In this document: positions 18,677-26,543 of the stretch, in pieces | Numbering within the stretch: position 1 is the stretch's first letter | Layout: each line of letters opens with the position of its first letter | Origin: Archangium lansingense | GTDB taxonomy: Bacteria; Myxococcota; Myxococcia; Myxococcales; Myxococcaceae | DNA length: 64,000 bases | Assembly (NCBI RefSeq): GCF_026626635.1 | Contig: NZ_JAPNKA010000001.1 | Location: 8,122,001 to 8,186,000, forward strand | Direction: 5' to 3' | Notes under the pieces: model-generated | The model's input: the letters and a program-made list of their open reading frames with translations, nothing else | What the model was told of the DNA's origin: nothing | Databases searched by the model: none | Program-made: the position numbers and the translations under genes

Positions 18677-19942
18677 ATGGAAACCCTGGAGCTGCTGATC
18701 CGCAACACGTCCGAGGTGCTCACCGTGGAGGGCTCCCACCTGGAGCCCGCCGAGCGCGCCCTCACACCCCAACCCAACGCCTGTGTCGGCGTACGCCGGG
18801 GAAAGGTCTGGTACGTGGGCTCCGAGGGCAGCCTGCCCAAGGGGGCGGTGGGCCCCTCCACCCGGGTGCTGGACGCCCACGGCCAGTTCGTGGGCCCCGG
18901 CTTCGTGGATCCACACACCCACGCCGTCTTCGCCGGTGAGCGTGCGGCGGAGTTCGACCTGCGCTGCCAGGGTGCCACCTATCTGCAGATCGCCCAGGCC
19001 GGCGGTGGCATCGCCAACACCGTGCGCGCCACCCGCTTCGCCAACGAGGAGGACCTCATCCGACTCGCCCTGCCCCGCCTCCAGCTCATGCTGGAGTACG
19101 GCATCACCACCGCCGAGGTGAAGAGCGGCTACGGCCTGTCCCTCCAGGACGAGCTGAAGATGCTCAAGGTGGTGCAGCGGCTCTCCACCCTTCAGCCCCT
19201 GGAGCTGATCCCCACCCTCATGTGCGCACACGCCGTCCCCGAGGAGTACCGGGAGTGGCGCGAGGCCTACATGGATCTCTGCATCAAGGAGATCATCCCC
19301 ACCGTGGCCGAGCAGGGGCTGGCGCGCTTCTGCGATATTTTCGTCGAGGAGGGCGCCTTCTCCCACGCGGAGGCCCGCCGGATTCTAGGGGCCGCCAAGA
19401 AGCTGGGGTTGAAGCCCCGGCTGCACGTGGACCAGCTCACCGCCGGAGGAGGCGCGGAGCTGGCGGCCGAGCTGGGTGCTGCTACCGCGGACCACCTGGA
19501 GCATGTGAGCGACGCGGGCATCCGCGCCCTGGCCGAGGCCGGCGTCAGTGCCGTCCTCGTCCCCACCGCCACCCTCTTCCTGCGCGTGCGCCCCTACGCT
19601 CCCGGGCGCAAGCTGCGCGACGCCGGCGTCAACGTGGCGCTCGGTACCAACCTCAATCCCGGCTCCGCCATGAGCGAGAACCTCCCCATTGCCCTGGGGC
19701 TCGCCTGCCTGGAGAACGGACTGACGGCCGCCGAGGCCTACTGGGCTGCTACCCGAGGGGCAGCCCTCGCGCTTGGTTTGAACACATACGGCCGGATTAC
19801 CGTGGGGGATCCGGCAAACATTGTCGTTTTTTCGTGCTCAAACTATCGCCACTTGCCCTATCACCTGGGAATCAATCACGCGCGGATTGTCATTAAAGAT
19901 GGCCACGTGGTGATAGAAAACGAGCGAGCCCTCTGTCCGTGA
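18677..19942 (+). CDS. hutI: Imidazolonepropionase
   Basis: A 421-residue amidohydrolase that opens 4-imidazolone-5-propionate to N-formimino-glutamate. The metal-binding HxH is in GPGFVDPHTHAVFAG (about residues 73-87). A further site is HVDQL (about 252), and DHLEHVSD and GTNLNPGSAMSEN supply later active-site residues. Length is in the normal range. It lies 3 bases after hutU. The last 100 bases are AT-richer than the rest of the gene and run into a promoter-like region for the next gene. Confidence 0.96.
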   Translation: METLELLIRNTSEVLTVEGSHLEPAERALTPQPNACVGVRRGKVWYVGSEGSLPKGAVGPSTRVLDAHGQFVGPGFVDPHTHAVFAGERAAEFDLRCQGATYLQIAQAGGGIANTVRATRFANEEDLIRLALPRLQLMLEYGITTAEVKSGYGLSLQDELKMLKVVQRLSTLQPLELIPTLMCAHAVPEEYREWREAYMDLCIKEIIPTVAEQGLARFCDIFVEEGAFSHAEARRILGAAKKLGLKPRLHVDQLTAGGGAELAAELGAATADHLEHVSDAGIRALAEAGVSAVLVPTATLFLRVRPYAPGRKLRDAGVNVALGTNLNPGSAMSENLPIALGLACLENGLTAAEAYWAATRGAALALGLNTYGRITVGDPANIVVFSCSNYRHLPYHLGINHARIVIKDGHVVIENERALCP

Positions 19943-19970
19943 CGTCGAGCGGACAGGAGTGGCATGGCGG

Positions 19971-19999
19971 GACTTCCCGTCAGGGCCGGCCGTTATAAT
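19971..19999 (+). promoter_or_regulatory. Promoter with consensus -10 for the amidotransferase gene
   Basis: A perfect TATAAT lies at 19994-19999. The hexamer 17 bases upstream (GACTTC) is a poor -35, so the promoter may need an activator or a non-standard -35. Transcription would start near 20006, giving a leader of only about 8 bases before the ATG at 20014. TATAAT is rare enough in this GC-rich sequence to be notable. Confidence 0.45.
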
Positions 20000-20013
20000 C
20001 AGACAAGAAGACC

Positions 20014-20853
20014 ATGTGCCGTCTCTTTGGCTTCCGCTCCGCTGTCCCCACCGCCGTCCACCCTTCCCTCGTGACGGAGAAGAACTCTCTTGTCCAGCAG
20101 TCGAGGGAGCATAAAGACGGCTGGGGTATCGCCTCCTACGAAGCAGGTGAGCAACCGCTCGTCGCACACGGGCTGGGACCGGCGTACTGCGATCCCGACT
20201 TCGAGCGAGTGAGCAGCCGGGTGTCCTCCCGGACGGTCGTCGCTCATCTGCGCCTGGCCTCGGTGGGCAAGGTGGAGAAGCGCAACGCCCACCCCTTCCT
20301 CCATGGCCGCTGGTGCTTCGTGCACAACGGCACGCTGAGGAACTTCGCGCAGCGCCAGGCGGAGGTGGAATCGCTCATCCGCCCGGACCTGCTGGCCCAC
20401 ATCCAGGGCGCCACGGACTCGGAGCGCTGCTTCTATCTCTTCCTCACCCGGCTCGCGGCGCGGCAGTCGCTGGAGGGCGCGACGTGCGTGGAGAAGGTGG
20501 CCTGCGCGCTGGCGGAGACGATGGGGCTGGTGTCGGCCATCACGGACACGCCGGGAGAGACGCGCTCGTCGATGAACTTCCTCGTGACGAACGGGGATGT
20601 GATGGTGGCCACGCGGCGCAACCGGACGCTCTTCCTGTCGGACACGGCGCCCGAGACGGGCAAGCGCCCGCACCGCATGCACTCGGGGCCGCCCAAGCCG
20701 GGGACTCAGTTGGAGCAGTTCGTGCTCGCCAGCGAGCAGCTCTCGGGCGAGGACCACTGGCACATCATCGACGAGGAGGACATCGTCGGCGTGAACAGCA
20801 GCCTCGTCCTCCACCGCTGGAAGGTGCAGGATCTGAGCACTCCAAAGCTCTGA
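20014..20853 (+). CDS. Class II glutamine amidotransferase (YafJ/EgtC-like)
   Basis: A 279-residue protein beginning MCRLFGFRS, where Cys2 becomes the N-terminal nucleophile of the Ntn glutaminase fold. Supporting segments are HKDGWGIASY (about 31-40), AHLRLASVGKVEKRNAHPF and FVHNGTLRNF, the usual glutaminase pocket motifs. It has only the glutaminase domain, like YafJ or EgtC, so it either deamidates glutamine or a gamma-glutamyl compound or pairs with an unknown partner. No ergothioneine genes are nearby, so the substrate is unassigned. The start is fixed by the need for Cys2. Confidence 0.88.
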   Translation: MCRLFGFRSAVPTAVHPSLVTEKNSLVQQSREHKDGWGIASYEAGEQPLVAHGLGPAYCDPDFERVSSRVSSRTVVAHLRLASVGKVEKRNAHPFLHGRWCFVHNGTLRNFAQRQAEVESLIRPDLLAHIQGATDSERCFYLFLTRLAARQSLEGATCVEKVACALAETMGLVSAITDTPGETRSSMNFLVTNGDVMVATRRNRTLFLSDTAPETGKRPHRMHSGPPKPGTQLEQFVLASEQLSGEDHWHIIDEEDIVGVNSSLVLHRWKVQDLSTPKL

Positions 20854-20916
20854 GCGTCAGGGCTCCGCCCCCGCCAGGGGCAGGTCACGTCCAGATGCGA
20901 TAGAACCGGGGTCTGC

Positions 20917-21810
20917 ATGCAACCGACCCCGGCCCCGAACGACACTCTCCAGCAGACTGCCGTCTGTCCCGAGCACCCGGAACGCGCCTCCGTCGCCCCG
21001 TGCGAGCGTTGCGGCCGCTTCCTCTGTGAGGCGTGCCTCGCCTCGCGGACGCCGCCGCGCTGTGAGCCGTGTGATGTCCGGGCCCGAGATCCGCTGGGCC
21101 TGCTCGCCCTGCCCTTCTCCATCGGTGGGGCCCTGAGCACCGGCTGGAAGCTCTTCGCGCGCACCCTCCCCCAGATCCTCCCCATCTCCGTGCTCTTCGG
21201 CATCTTCGGAGGGCTGATCACCTATGCGATCGAGGCGAACGGCGGCAAATCCAACAGCGCCGACCGCATCTTCGATGCGACCGTCGGGCTGGTCTCGGTG
21301 GGCGCCTACCTGGCGCTGATGGTGGGAGTGGCCGAGGGCGCCCCGCGCACCCTGGGCTCGGCACTCAAGGAGGGCCTGGGCGCCTGGCCCAGGCTCTTCG
21401 GCGCGCGCTTCCGCAGCGGGTTGCTGATCCTCCTCTTCACCCTGCTGCTCGTGATTCCCGGCATCATGAAGGCCGTCAGTCTCGCCGTGGCGACGGAGGC
21501 GGCCTTCCGGGAGCCCAACTTGGATGCGCTCGACAACTCCACGCAGCTCACCGAGGGACGGCGCTGGGAGGTCTTCGGCCTGTTCGTGGTCTGCTACGCC
21601 ATCGTCTTCCTGGCCGTCTTTCCGATCGGCTTCGTTGGAAGCCTGATTGACGAGCTGCTCCCCATCAGCGGGGCCGTCTCGAGCATCCTCATTGACGCGG
21701 GAATCCGGCTGGCGGAGGCCTATTCCTGTGGCGTGGCGCTCGCGGCGTTCTATGGCCTCAAGCGCTCTCAGGGACAGGAGCTCGAACCGCTCCCGTCCTC
21801 CGCCGGATAG
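20917..21810 (+). CDS. Membrane protein with N-terminal B-box-like zinc finger
   Basis: A 297-residue protein. Residues 16-51 hold a Cys/His cluster (CPEHPERASVAPCERCG then CEACL and CEPC) that looks like a B-box-type zinc-binding module. The rest is a membrane domain of about six helices (for example LPISVLFGIFGGLITYAI, LLILLFTLLLVIPGIMKAV) resembling DUF975/UPF0259-type bacterial membrane proteins. B-box-like fingers fused to membrane domains recur in myxobacteria; the role is unknown. It is 63 bases after the amidotransferase gene on the same strand and converges with the FG-GAP gene (9-base gap). Confidence 0.75.
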   Translation: MQPTPAPNDTLQQTAVCPEHPERASVAPCERCGRFLCEACLASRTPPRCEPCDVRARDPLGLLALPFSIGGALSTGWKLFARTLPQILPISVLFGIFGGLITYAIEANGGKSNSADRIFDATVGLVSVGAYLALMVGVAEGAPRTLGSALKEGLGAWPRLFGARFRSGLLILLFTLLLVIPGIMKAVSLAVATEAAFREPNLDALDNSTQLTEGRRWEVFGLFVVCYAIVFLAVFPIGFVGSLIDELLPISGAVSSILIDAGIRLAEAYSCGVALAAFYGLKRSQGQELEPLPSSAG

Positions 21811-21819
21811 CCAGTTTCC

Positions 21820-24060
21820 CTAGGGCTGGCACGTGTTGAGCAACACGCCCACGCTGGCGCTGCTGAAGTGGGCCGTCGCCACGTCGAGCCGGCCATCGGC
21901 GTTCAGGTCGCCCACTGCCACTCCCATGGTGTCCAGCCCGGACGCGTACAGCCGCGGCTGCTCGAAGGTGCCATCGCCACGGCCAGCGTAGATGCCCACG
22001 GCGGACGAGCCGCCGTCGGGCACGGCCAGGTCCAACACGCCATCGCCGTCGAAGTCACCCGTGCTCAGGCTGTAGATCCAGTAGATCCAACCAACCTTGG
22101 GGTAGGTCGCATGGGGCAGGAACCCACCCAGCCCGTCGTTGAGGAGGATGCCTAGCGAGCTCGGGGCCTCGTTGCTCACCGCCACGTCGAGCCAGCCATC
22201 TCCATTGAAGTCTCCAGCGGTGATGGCGCGGGTGCTCGCGCCGGTGGGGAGCAGGGGCTGAGGCGAGAAGCCCGCCCACCCATCGTTGCGCATGAGGAAG
22301 ACGCCGCCGCTCTGGGGCGTGCTCCCGAGATCGCTCACGGCCAGATCCAGGTCTCCATCTCGATCGAAGTCACCCCGGGCCACCAAGGCGGGCTGGCCGC
22401 CGACAGGGTACGTCTCCACGGCTGGGAAGGAGCCCGTCCCATCATTGAACAGGATGGCGATCGAGCCGGTGTTGATGTCGGGCGCGACCAGCTCCAGGTC
22501 TCCGTCTCCATCGAGATCCACGGGGAGCACCTGGGTGATGCTGGTGGCGGTATGCACGGTCTGGAGGGTGAACGTGCCGGTCCCCTGGTTCACGAGAGCC
22601 GTCACGGTGCTGATGACGCCGCTGGCCGCGTCGCCGAGGTTGGCCACGACCAGGTCCAGGTCTCCATCCGCGTCGAGGTCCCCTCCCTCCACCGAGACGG
22701 GGAGCGAACCGGTCGCGTAATCCACCCGCGTGCCAAGGGTGCCGTTGCCCTGGTTGGGCATCACGCTGACGGTGCCCGCGGTGGAGTTGGCCACTGCCAC
22801 ATCCAGCCGCCCATCCCCGGTCACGTCCCCCGTGGAGAGAGAGAGCGCGCCGGTGCCCGCGGCGTACGGAGTCGCCCGGGAGAACGTCCCATCTCCCCGG
22901 TTGAGGAACACCCGCGAGCCACCGAGGCCCGCGGTGGTGATGGCCACGTCCGGGCCCTGGTTCGAGTCGAAGTCCGCCGCCGTCACCGAGGTGGGGAAGC
23001 TGACGGGCACGGTCACCTGCGCGGCGAAGGAGCCGTTGCCCTGGTTCCTCAGCAGGCCCAGGGTGTTGCTCCGGTAGTTGGCAACGGCGAGATCCGCCCG
23101 GGAGTCGAGGTCGAGATCGACGGCGGCGATCGACATGGGGTTGGTGCCCACCGGGAGGGTGGCCAGCGGGGAAAAGGTGCCGCCTCCCAATCCGCGCAAT
23201 ACGCTCACCGAGGCGGAGCCATAGTTGGCCACGGCCAGGTCCAGGATGCCGTCTCCATCGGCGTTCAGGACGGTGAGGGAATAGGGTTGCGAGCCCACTG
23301 CGAAGGCGCTCTGGGCCGCGAACGTCCCGTTGCCCAGGTTGAGCAGCACCCCCACCGAGCCGGCCCCCTGGTTGGTCACGGCGAGGTCCGCCCGGCCGTC
23401 CTGGTTGAAGTCGCCCGAGGTGAGGCCCCGGGGATTGAGCGAGGTGGCGTAGGTCGTCTGAGTGCCGAACGTGCCGTTGCCGTTGCCGCGCAGGACGCTC
23501 ACGGTGCCGGCGCCGTAGTTGCTCACCGCCAGGTCCTGCTTGCCATCCCCGTCGAGGTCCACCACCACGAGGCCCGAGGGGTTGGTACCCACCGCGTAGG
23601 TGACCTGAGTGCCAAAGGAGCCATTGCCCTGGTTGAGCAAAATGCCCACGGCATGGTCGCTGGAACCAGCCACCGCCAGGTCCGGCAGGCCATCCCCGTT
23701 GAGGTCTCGCGCCACGACGGCCCTCGGATTGCGAACCACCGGGAGGCTGCCAGACGGCGTGAAGGAGCCGCTGCCGTCGCCGCGCAGCAGGTGCAGCTTG
23801 TTCTCGTTGACGCTGGCCACGACCAGGTCCGTCTTCCCGTCCCCGTCGAAGTCCACGGAGGTGGAAGCGAAGGGCACTCCGCTCGTCAGGTTCGCCGAGC
23901 CCGCCGCCCCGAAGGCCCCCTCGGGGCAGGACCCGGCCAATTGGCTCTGGGCCTGTCCGGTGCCGCTCTCCTCCAACTCCCCGGTGGCGCCACAACCCGT
24001 GAGGCCGGCAGTCCCCATCACCGCCAGCCCCGAACAAACCACTGTCTTCCACGTGCTCAT
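21820..24060 (-). CDS. Lipoprotein with about 14 FG-GAP/VCBS calcium-binding repeats
   Basis: A 746-residue exported protein. The start MSTWKTVVCSGLAVMGTAGLTGC gives a lipoprotein signal with a lipobox Cys near residue 23. From about residue 50 to the end there are 14 copies of the D-x-(D/N)-x-D-G-x-x-D-L-x-V loop (DFDGDGKTDLVVA, DLNGDGLPDLAVA, DFNQDGRADLAV and so on), spaced about 48-50 residues apart. This gives a predicted two-bladed-to-seven-bladed beta-propeller-type surface protein that binds calcium. One repeat (DFDSNQGPDVAIT) has lost the central Gly-Asp pattern. Such proteins are cell-surface adhesins or scaffolds; no enzyme domain is present. The in-frame ATG 75 bases upstream would add an Arg-rich stretch before the signal, so I reject it. 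Confidence 0.88.
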   Translation of the reverse strand: MSTWKTVVCSGLAVMGTAGLTGCGATGELEESGTGQAQSQLAGSCPEGAFGAAGSANLTSGVPFASTSVDFDGDGKTDLVVASVNENKLHLLRGDGSGSFTPSGSLPVVRNPRAVVARDLNGDGLPDLAVAGSSDHAVGILLNQGNGSFGTQVTYAVGTNPSGLVVVDLDGDGKQDLAVSNYGAGTVSVLRGNGNGTFGTQTTYATSLNPRGLTSGDFNQDGRADLAVTNQGAGSVGVLLNLGNGTFAAQSAFAVGSQPYSLTVLNADGDGILDLAVANYGSASVSVLRGLGGGTFSPLATLPVGTNPMSIAAVDLDLDSRADLAVANYRSNTLGLLRNQGNGSFAAQVTVPVSFPTSVTAADFDSNQGPDVAITTAGLGGSRVFLNRGDGTFSRATPYAAGTGALSLSTGDVTGDGRLDVAVANSTAGTVSVMPNQGNGTLGTRVDYATGSLPVSVEGGDLDADGDLDLVVANLGDAASGVISTVTALVNQGTGTFTLQTVHTATSITQVLPVDLDGDGDLELVAPDINTGSIAILFNDGTGSFPAVETYPVGGQPALVARGDFDRDGDLDLAVSDLGSTPQSGGVFLMRNDGWAGFSPQPLLPTGASTRAITAGDFNGDGWLDVAVSNEAPSSLGILLNDGLGGFLPHATYPKVGWIYWIYSLSTGDFDGDGVLDLAVPDGGSSAVGIYAGRGDGTFEQPRLYASGLDTMGVAVGDLNADGRLDVATAHFSSASVGVLLNTCQP

Positions 24061-24283
24061 GTCCTGCTCCCGTTGTCTCCGTCGCCTGGACGAAACGAGG
24101 GTGCCCGCACGAAGGCTCCAGGCCCGTGCGCTCACCGTCTTTCATCAGGTGTACTTTCCGGGTCCGACACATGACCCACCCTGATCGGTCGTTACCAACC
24201 CGAGCCCCGCGCCTCGTCCCCTCCGGGCGACATCCGTCCTATGCTCGGCCCAGCACGACCCGAAGCACCCGCAGGAGCGGCGC

Positions 24284-25441
24284 ATGAGCACGAGACGTCC
24301 CCCGATTCCGGCCCATCTCCGGCTGCAGGCACTCACCACCCTCATCGCGGTGCTGACGAGCGGGTGCCTCGGTCACCACTATGACGTTTCGCGCGGAGAG
24401 TTGGAGCGGCTCGCGCAGCAGCCTCCGCAGACGCGCGGCCAGAACATCTACGCCGTGCAGCAGTTCACGACGGACTCGGAGCCGGAGGCGACCGGGCCCT
24501 GGTATCCCCCCCAGGAGGGGGCACCACCGCCGGGCTACTCGATGGGCCTGCACGGCTACTGGGTCCCCGACTTCTACATCGACTTCGGTGCGCCCTATTA
24601 CGATCCGCCCGTCTATACGCGGCCTTCTGTCCACGATGCGTCGCCCGTCTCCGGAAACGTGTCCGGCGTAGGGTCGGCCGGGAGCAGCTCGTCCTCTGGC
24701 TCCGTCGGCAACGTGGGCAACGTGGGCGAGGCCATCGTGGTGGTCATCGTCATCGGTGTCGTGGTCGGCATCGCGCTCGCCGCCACCGAGGGCGCTCGCT
24801 ACGAGGGCGCGGTCGCCGTGCATCCGCAGCACCCGGTCCACCTCTGGCATCGCAACGGTCGCCAGAGCACCGTCGGACTCGACCAGCTCACTCCCGACCA
24901 GTTGGGAGATGTGGAGAGGGCCACGCTGTCGGGCCGTGAAGGCGCTGGGATGTGGCTGCGCGGGGCCGCGCCGCTCAATCGCGCGGGTTTCTCGTATCAG
25001 TTCGGCGCTGGCGAGGACCGGCTCGCGCTGCCCGGCGGGGAGAATCCGCGGAGCCTCGGTTTCCGCTTCGCGCTCGGCTACTACCCCGTGAAGCAGTTCG
25101 GCCTTCTCACCGACACGCGCCTGCAGACGGGCGATTTCAACGGCGGCAGCTTCTACAACGTGCGCCTCGGCCTGGAGGCCCAATGGTTCCCCCTCGCCAT
25201 CTGGCGCCTGCACCTGGGTCCCTTCGTTGGCGGTGGGCAGTCGTGGTCCGCCTCGGAGGGAGGAGCCCTGCCGACCACAAGTGGCGCGCGACCCTATGTC
25301 TCCTTCGGCGCGATCGCGGAGATCGAGATTGCCACGCGCCTGGGGCTCACCTTCCGCTGGAACCAGGACTGGCTGCCCACCGCCACCCCGAATACCCGCG
25401 ACATGATCAGCTCGTGGTCGGTGGGGCTCTCCGTCTACTGA
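24284..25441 (+). CDS. Lipoprotein with C-terminal outer-membrane beta-barrel-like domain
   Basis: A 385-residue envelope protein. The N-terminus has a hydrophobic segment ending LTSGCLGHHYD, so Cys28 is a likely lipidation site. Residues 60-110 are Pro/Tyr-rich (APPPGYSMGLHGYWVPDFYIDFG). A Ser/Gly/Val linker is followed by a membrane helix (about 150-170, AIVVVIVIGVVVGIALAATE). The last 180 residues alternate hydrophobic and polar residues, end in Tyr (SSWSVGLSVY) and look like an eight- to ten-strand barrel. A lipoprotein signal, a helix and a barrel together are unusual. It is divergent from the FG-GAP gene with a 223-base gap. Function unknown. Confidence 0.65.
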   Translation: MSTRRPPIPAHLRLQALTTLIAVLTSGCLGHHYDVSRGELERLAQQPPQTRGQNIYAVQQFTTDSEPEATGPWYPPQEGAPPPGYSMGLHGYWVPDFYIDFGAPYYDPPVYTRPSVHDASPVSGNVSGVGSAGSSSSSGSVGNVGNVGEAIVVVIVIGVVVGIALAATEGARYEGAVAVHPQHPVHLWHRNGRQSTVGLDQLTPDQLGDVERATLSGREGAGMWLRGAAPLNRAGFSYQFGAGEDRLALPGGENPRSLGFRFALGYYPVKQFGLLTDTRLQTGDFNGGSFYNVRLGLEAQWFPLAIWRLHLGPFVGGGQSWSASEGGALPTTSGARPYVSFGAIAEIEIATRLGLTFRWNQDWLPTATPNTRDMISSWSVGLSVY

Positions 25442-25510
25442 GCGGCGGCCCGCCCATCTGAGCGATGAGCGGGTGCCGCTGGGCGCCTCAACGCATCGGG
25501 ACGAGGAACT

Positions 25511-25939
25511 TCACCGAGGCCCCTGGCTCGGCTCGCCCCAGCGGGCCACGGTGACCTCCACCGTCATGTCGCCGTCCACCCGGAAGGAGTGACGAGGCAC
25601 CGCCGTGCCCTCCGCGGAGATCTCGGAGCGCCAGGCGTCCTCCACCCAGAGATCGAATGAGACCTCCGCACCCACCGGGAGGCGCACCGAGCCCGTGTAC
25701 TGCCCCTCACGCGCGCGGCGCAGACGGAAGCCCGGAGCCGTGTCGCTTCCGAGCGATGGATCCGAGCCCACCACGGTGACGACCACGTTGGCCGGAGTGT
25801 CCGTGGGGACCTTCACGTCGAAGGAGACGGTGGCGTGGGGATACTGCTGCGGGGGCGGCTCAATGGCACCACACCCCGCCAGCACCACGCTGACCAAGGA
25901 AACGAGCAGGAACCACTTCGCGGAGAGAGAGAGGTTCAT
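25511..25939 (-). CDS. Small lipoprotein, beta-rich, unknown function
   Basis: A 142-residue lipoprotein: signal MNLSLSAKWFLLVSLVSVVLAGC with a classic LAGC lipobox. The mature part alternates beta strands (ATVSFDVKVPTDTP, NVVVTVVGSDPSLG, GSVRLPVGAEVSFDLWVED, GDMTVEVTVARWGE). The spacing resembles a starch-binding-like immunoglobulin fold (carbohydrate-binding module family 20), as judged by the LG..L pattern and the aromatic DLWVEDAWR. That match is only suggestive. The ATG at 25939 is preceded by a short purine stretch. It is convergent with the preceding barrel protein. Confidence 0.65.
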   Translation of the reverse strand: MNLSLSAKWFLLVSLVSVVLAGCGAIEPPPQQYPHATVSFDVKVPTDTPANVVVTVVGSDPSLGSDTAPGFRLRRAREGQYTGSVRLPVGAEVSFDLWVEDAWRSEISAEGTAVPRHSFRVDGDMTVEVTVARWGEPSQGPR

Positions 25940-25990
25940 GGGGCGAGAATAGACCCGGACCCCACCTCACTGGGCAGCGAGCAGGGGGAC

Positions 25991-26022
25991 GACCCTCACC
26001 CCAACCCTCGCCCAGAGGTAGA
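25991..26022. repeat. REP-like intergenic palindromic element
   Basis: The sequence CCCTCACCCCAACCCTCGCC, followed by a reverse-complementary GAGGTAGAGGGGG arm, forms an imperfect hairpin between the lipoprotein start and tsaE stop. This CCCTCACCCC-type element is widespread in GC-rich bacterial intergenic regions. It is immediately followed by a short direct repeat (AGCGATTCGCT then CAGCGATTCGC, 26047-26069) that runs into the end of tsaE. Confidence 0.45.
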
Positions 26023-26057
26023 GGGGGCCTTACGATGTTCGACACTTAGCGATTCGC

Positions 26058-26543
26058 TCAGCGATTCGCCGGCAACCACGCCTCGAGCAGCTCCGCGGGC
26101 CGTGCGCCCCAAGCCTCAGCCACCAGCTCGCGCGACTCCTCGCCCGCATCCCGGAGGGTGATGCGCAGGAACTCGCGAGGCGCAGCCTCGGGAATCCGGT
26201 CCAGCCACTCGACCAGCACCGCGCCGTCCCCTCCCACCAGGTCCAGGAAGCCCGTGGCGTACAGCTCGTCGTAGTCGGCCAGCCGGTAGAGGTCGGCGTG
26301 GTACAGCGGCAGCCGGCCCCGGTACGGGTACACGATGGCGAAGGTGGGGCTGGCCACCTCCGAGCGAGACACACCCGCGCCCTCGGCCACGCCGCGCACC
26401 AGGTGCGTCTTGCCCGCGCCCAGGTCTCCCACCAGCCCCACGAAGTCCCCCGGCTGGAGCAGCTGCCCGAGCCGCAGGCCCAACCGATGGGTCTCCTCGG
26501 GCGAGCCCGAGAGCAGCGTCCGGCTCAGCGTGGGCGTGCTCAT
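26058..26543 (-). CDS. tsaE: tRNA N6-threonylcarbamoyladenosine synthesis ATPase TsaE
   Basis: A 161-residue ATPase of the complex that makes the t6A modification next to the anticodon of ANN-decoding tRNAs. The Walker A loop reads GDLGAGKTHLVRG, followed by SPTFAIVYPYRGR (the conserved SPTF..v..Y box) and YHADLYRL. The later VLVEWLDR segment matches the family WxE pattern. I chose the ATG at 26543, which overlaps the stop of the upstream nnr gene as ATGA and gives the normal length. It is the last gene of the minus-strand housekeeping cluster. Confidence 0.94.
   Translation of the reverse strand: MSTPTLSRTLLSGSPEETHRLGLRLGQLLQPGDFVGLVGDLGAGKTHLVRGVAEGAGVSRSEVASPTFAIVYPYRGRLPLYHADLYRLADYDELYATGFLDLVGGDGAVLVEWLDRIPEAAPREFLRITLRDAGEESRELVAEAWGARPAELLEAWLPANR

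Noticed and set aside
21824..21840. TGGCACG followed by a GC at the right spacing
   Set aside because: It lies inside the FG-GAP coding end and no plus-strand gene follows; the -12 half is poor (GAGCA).
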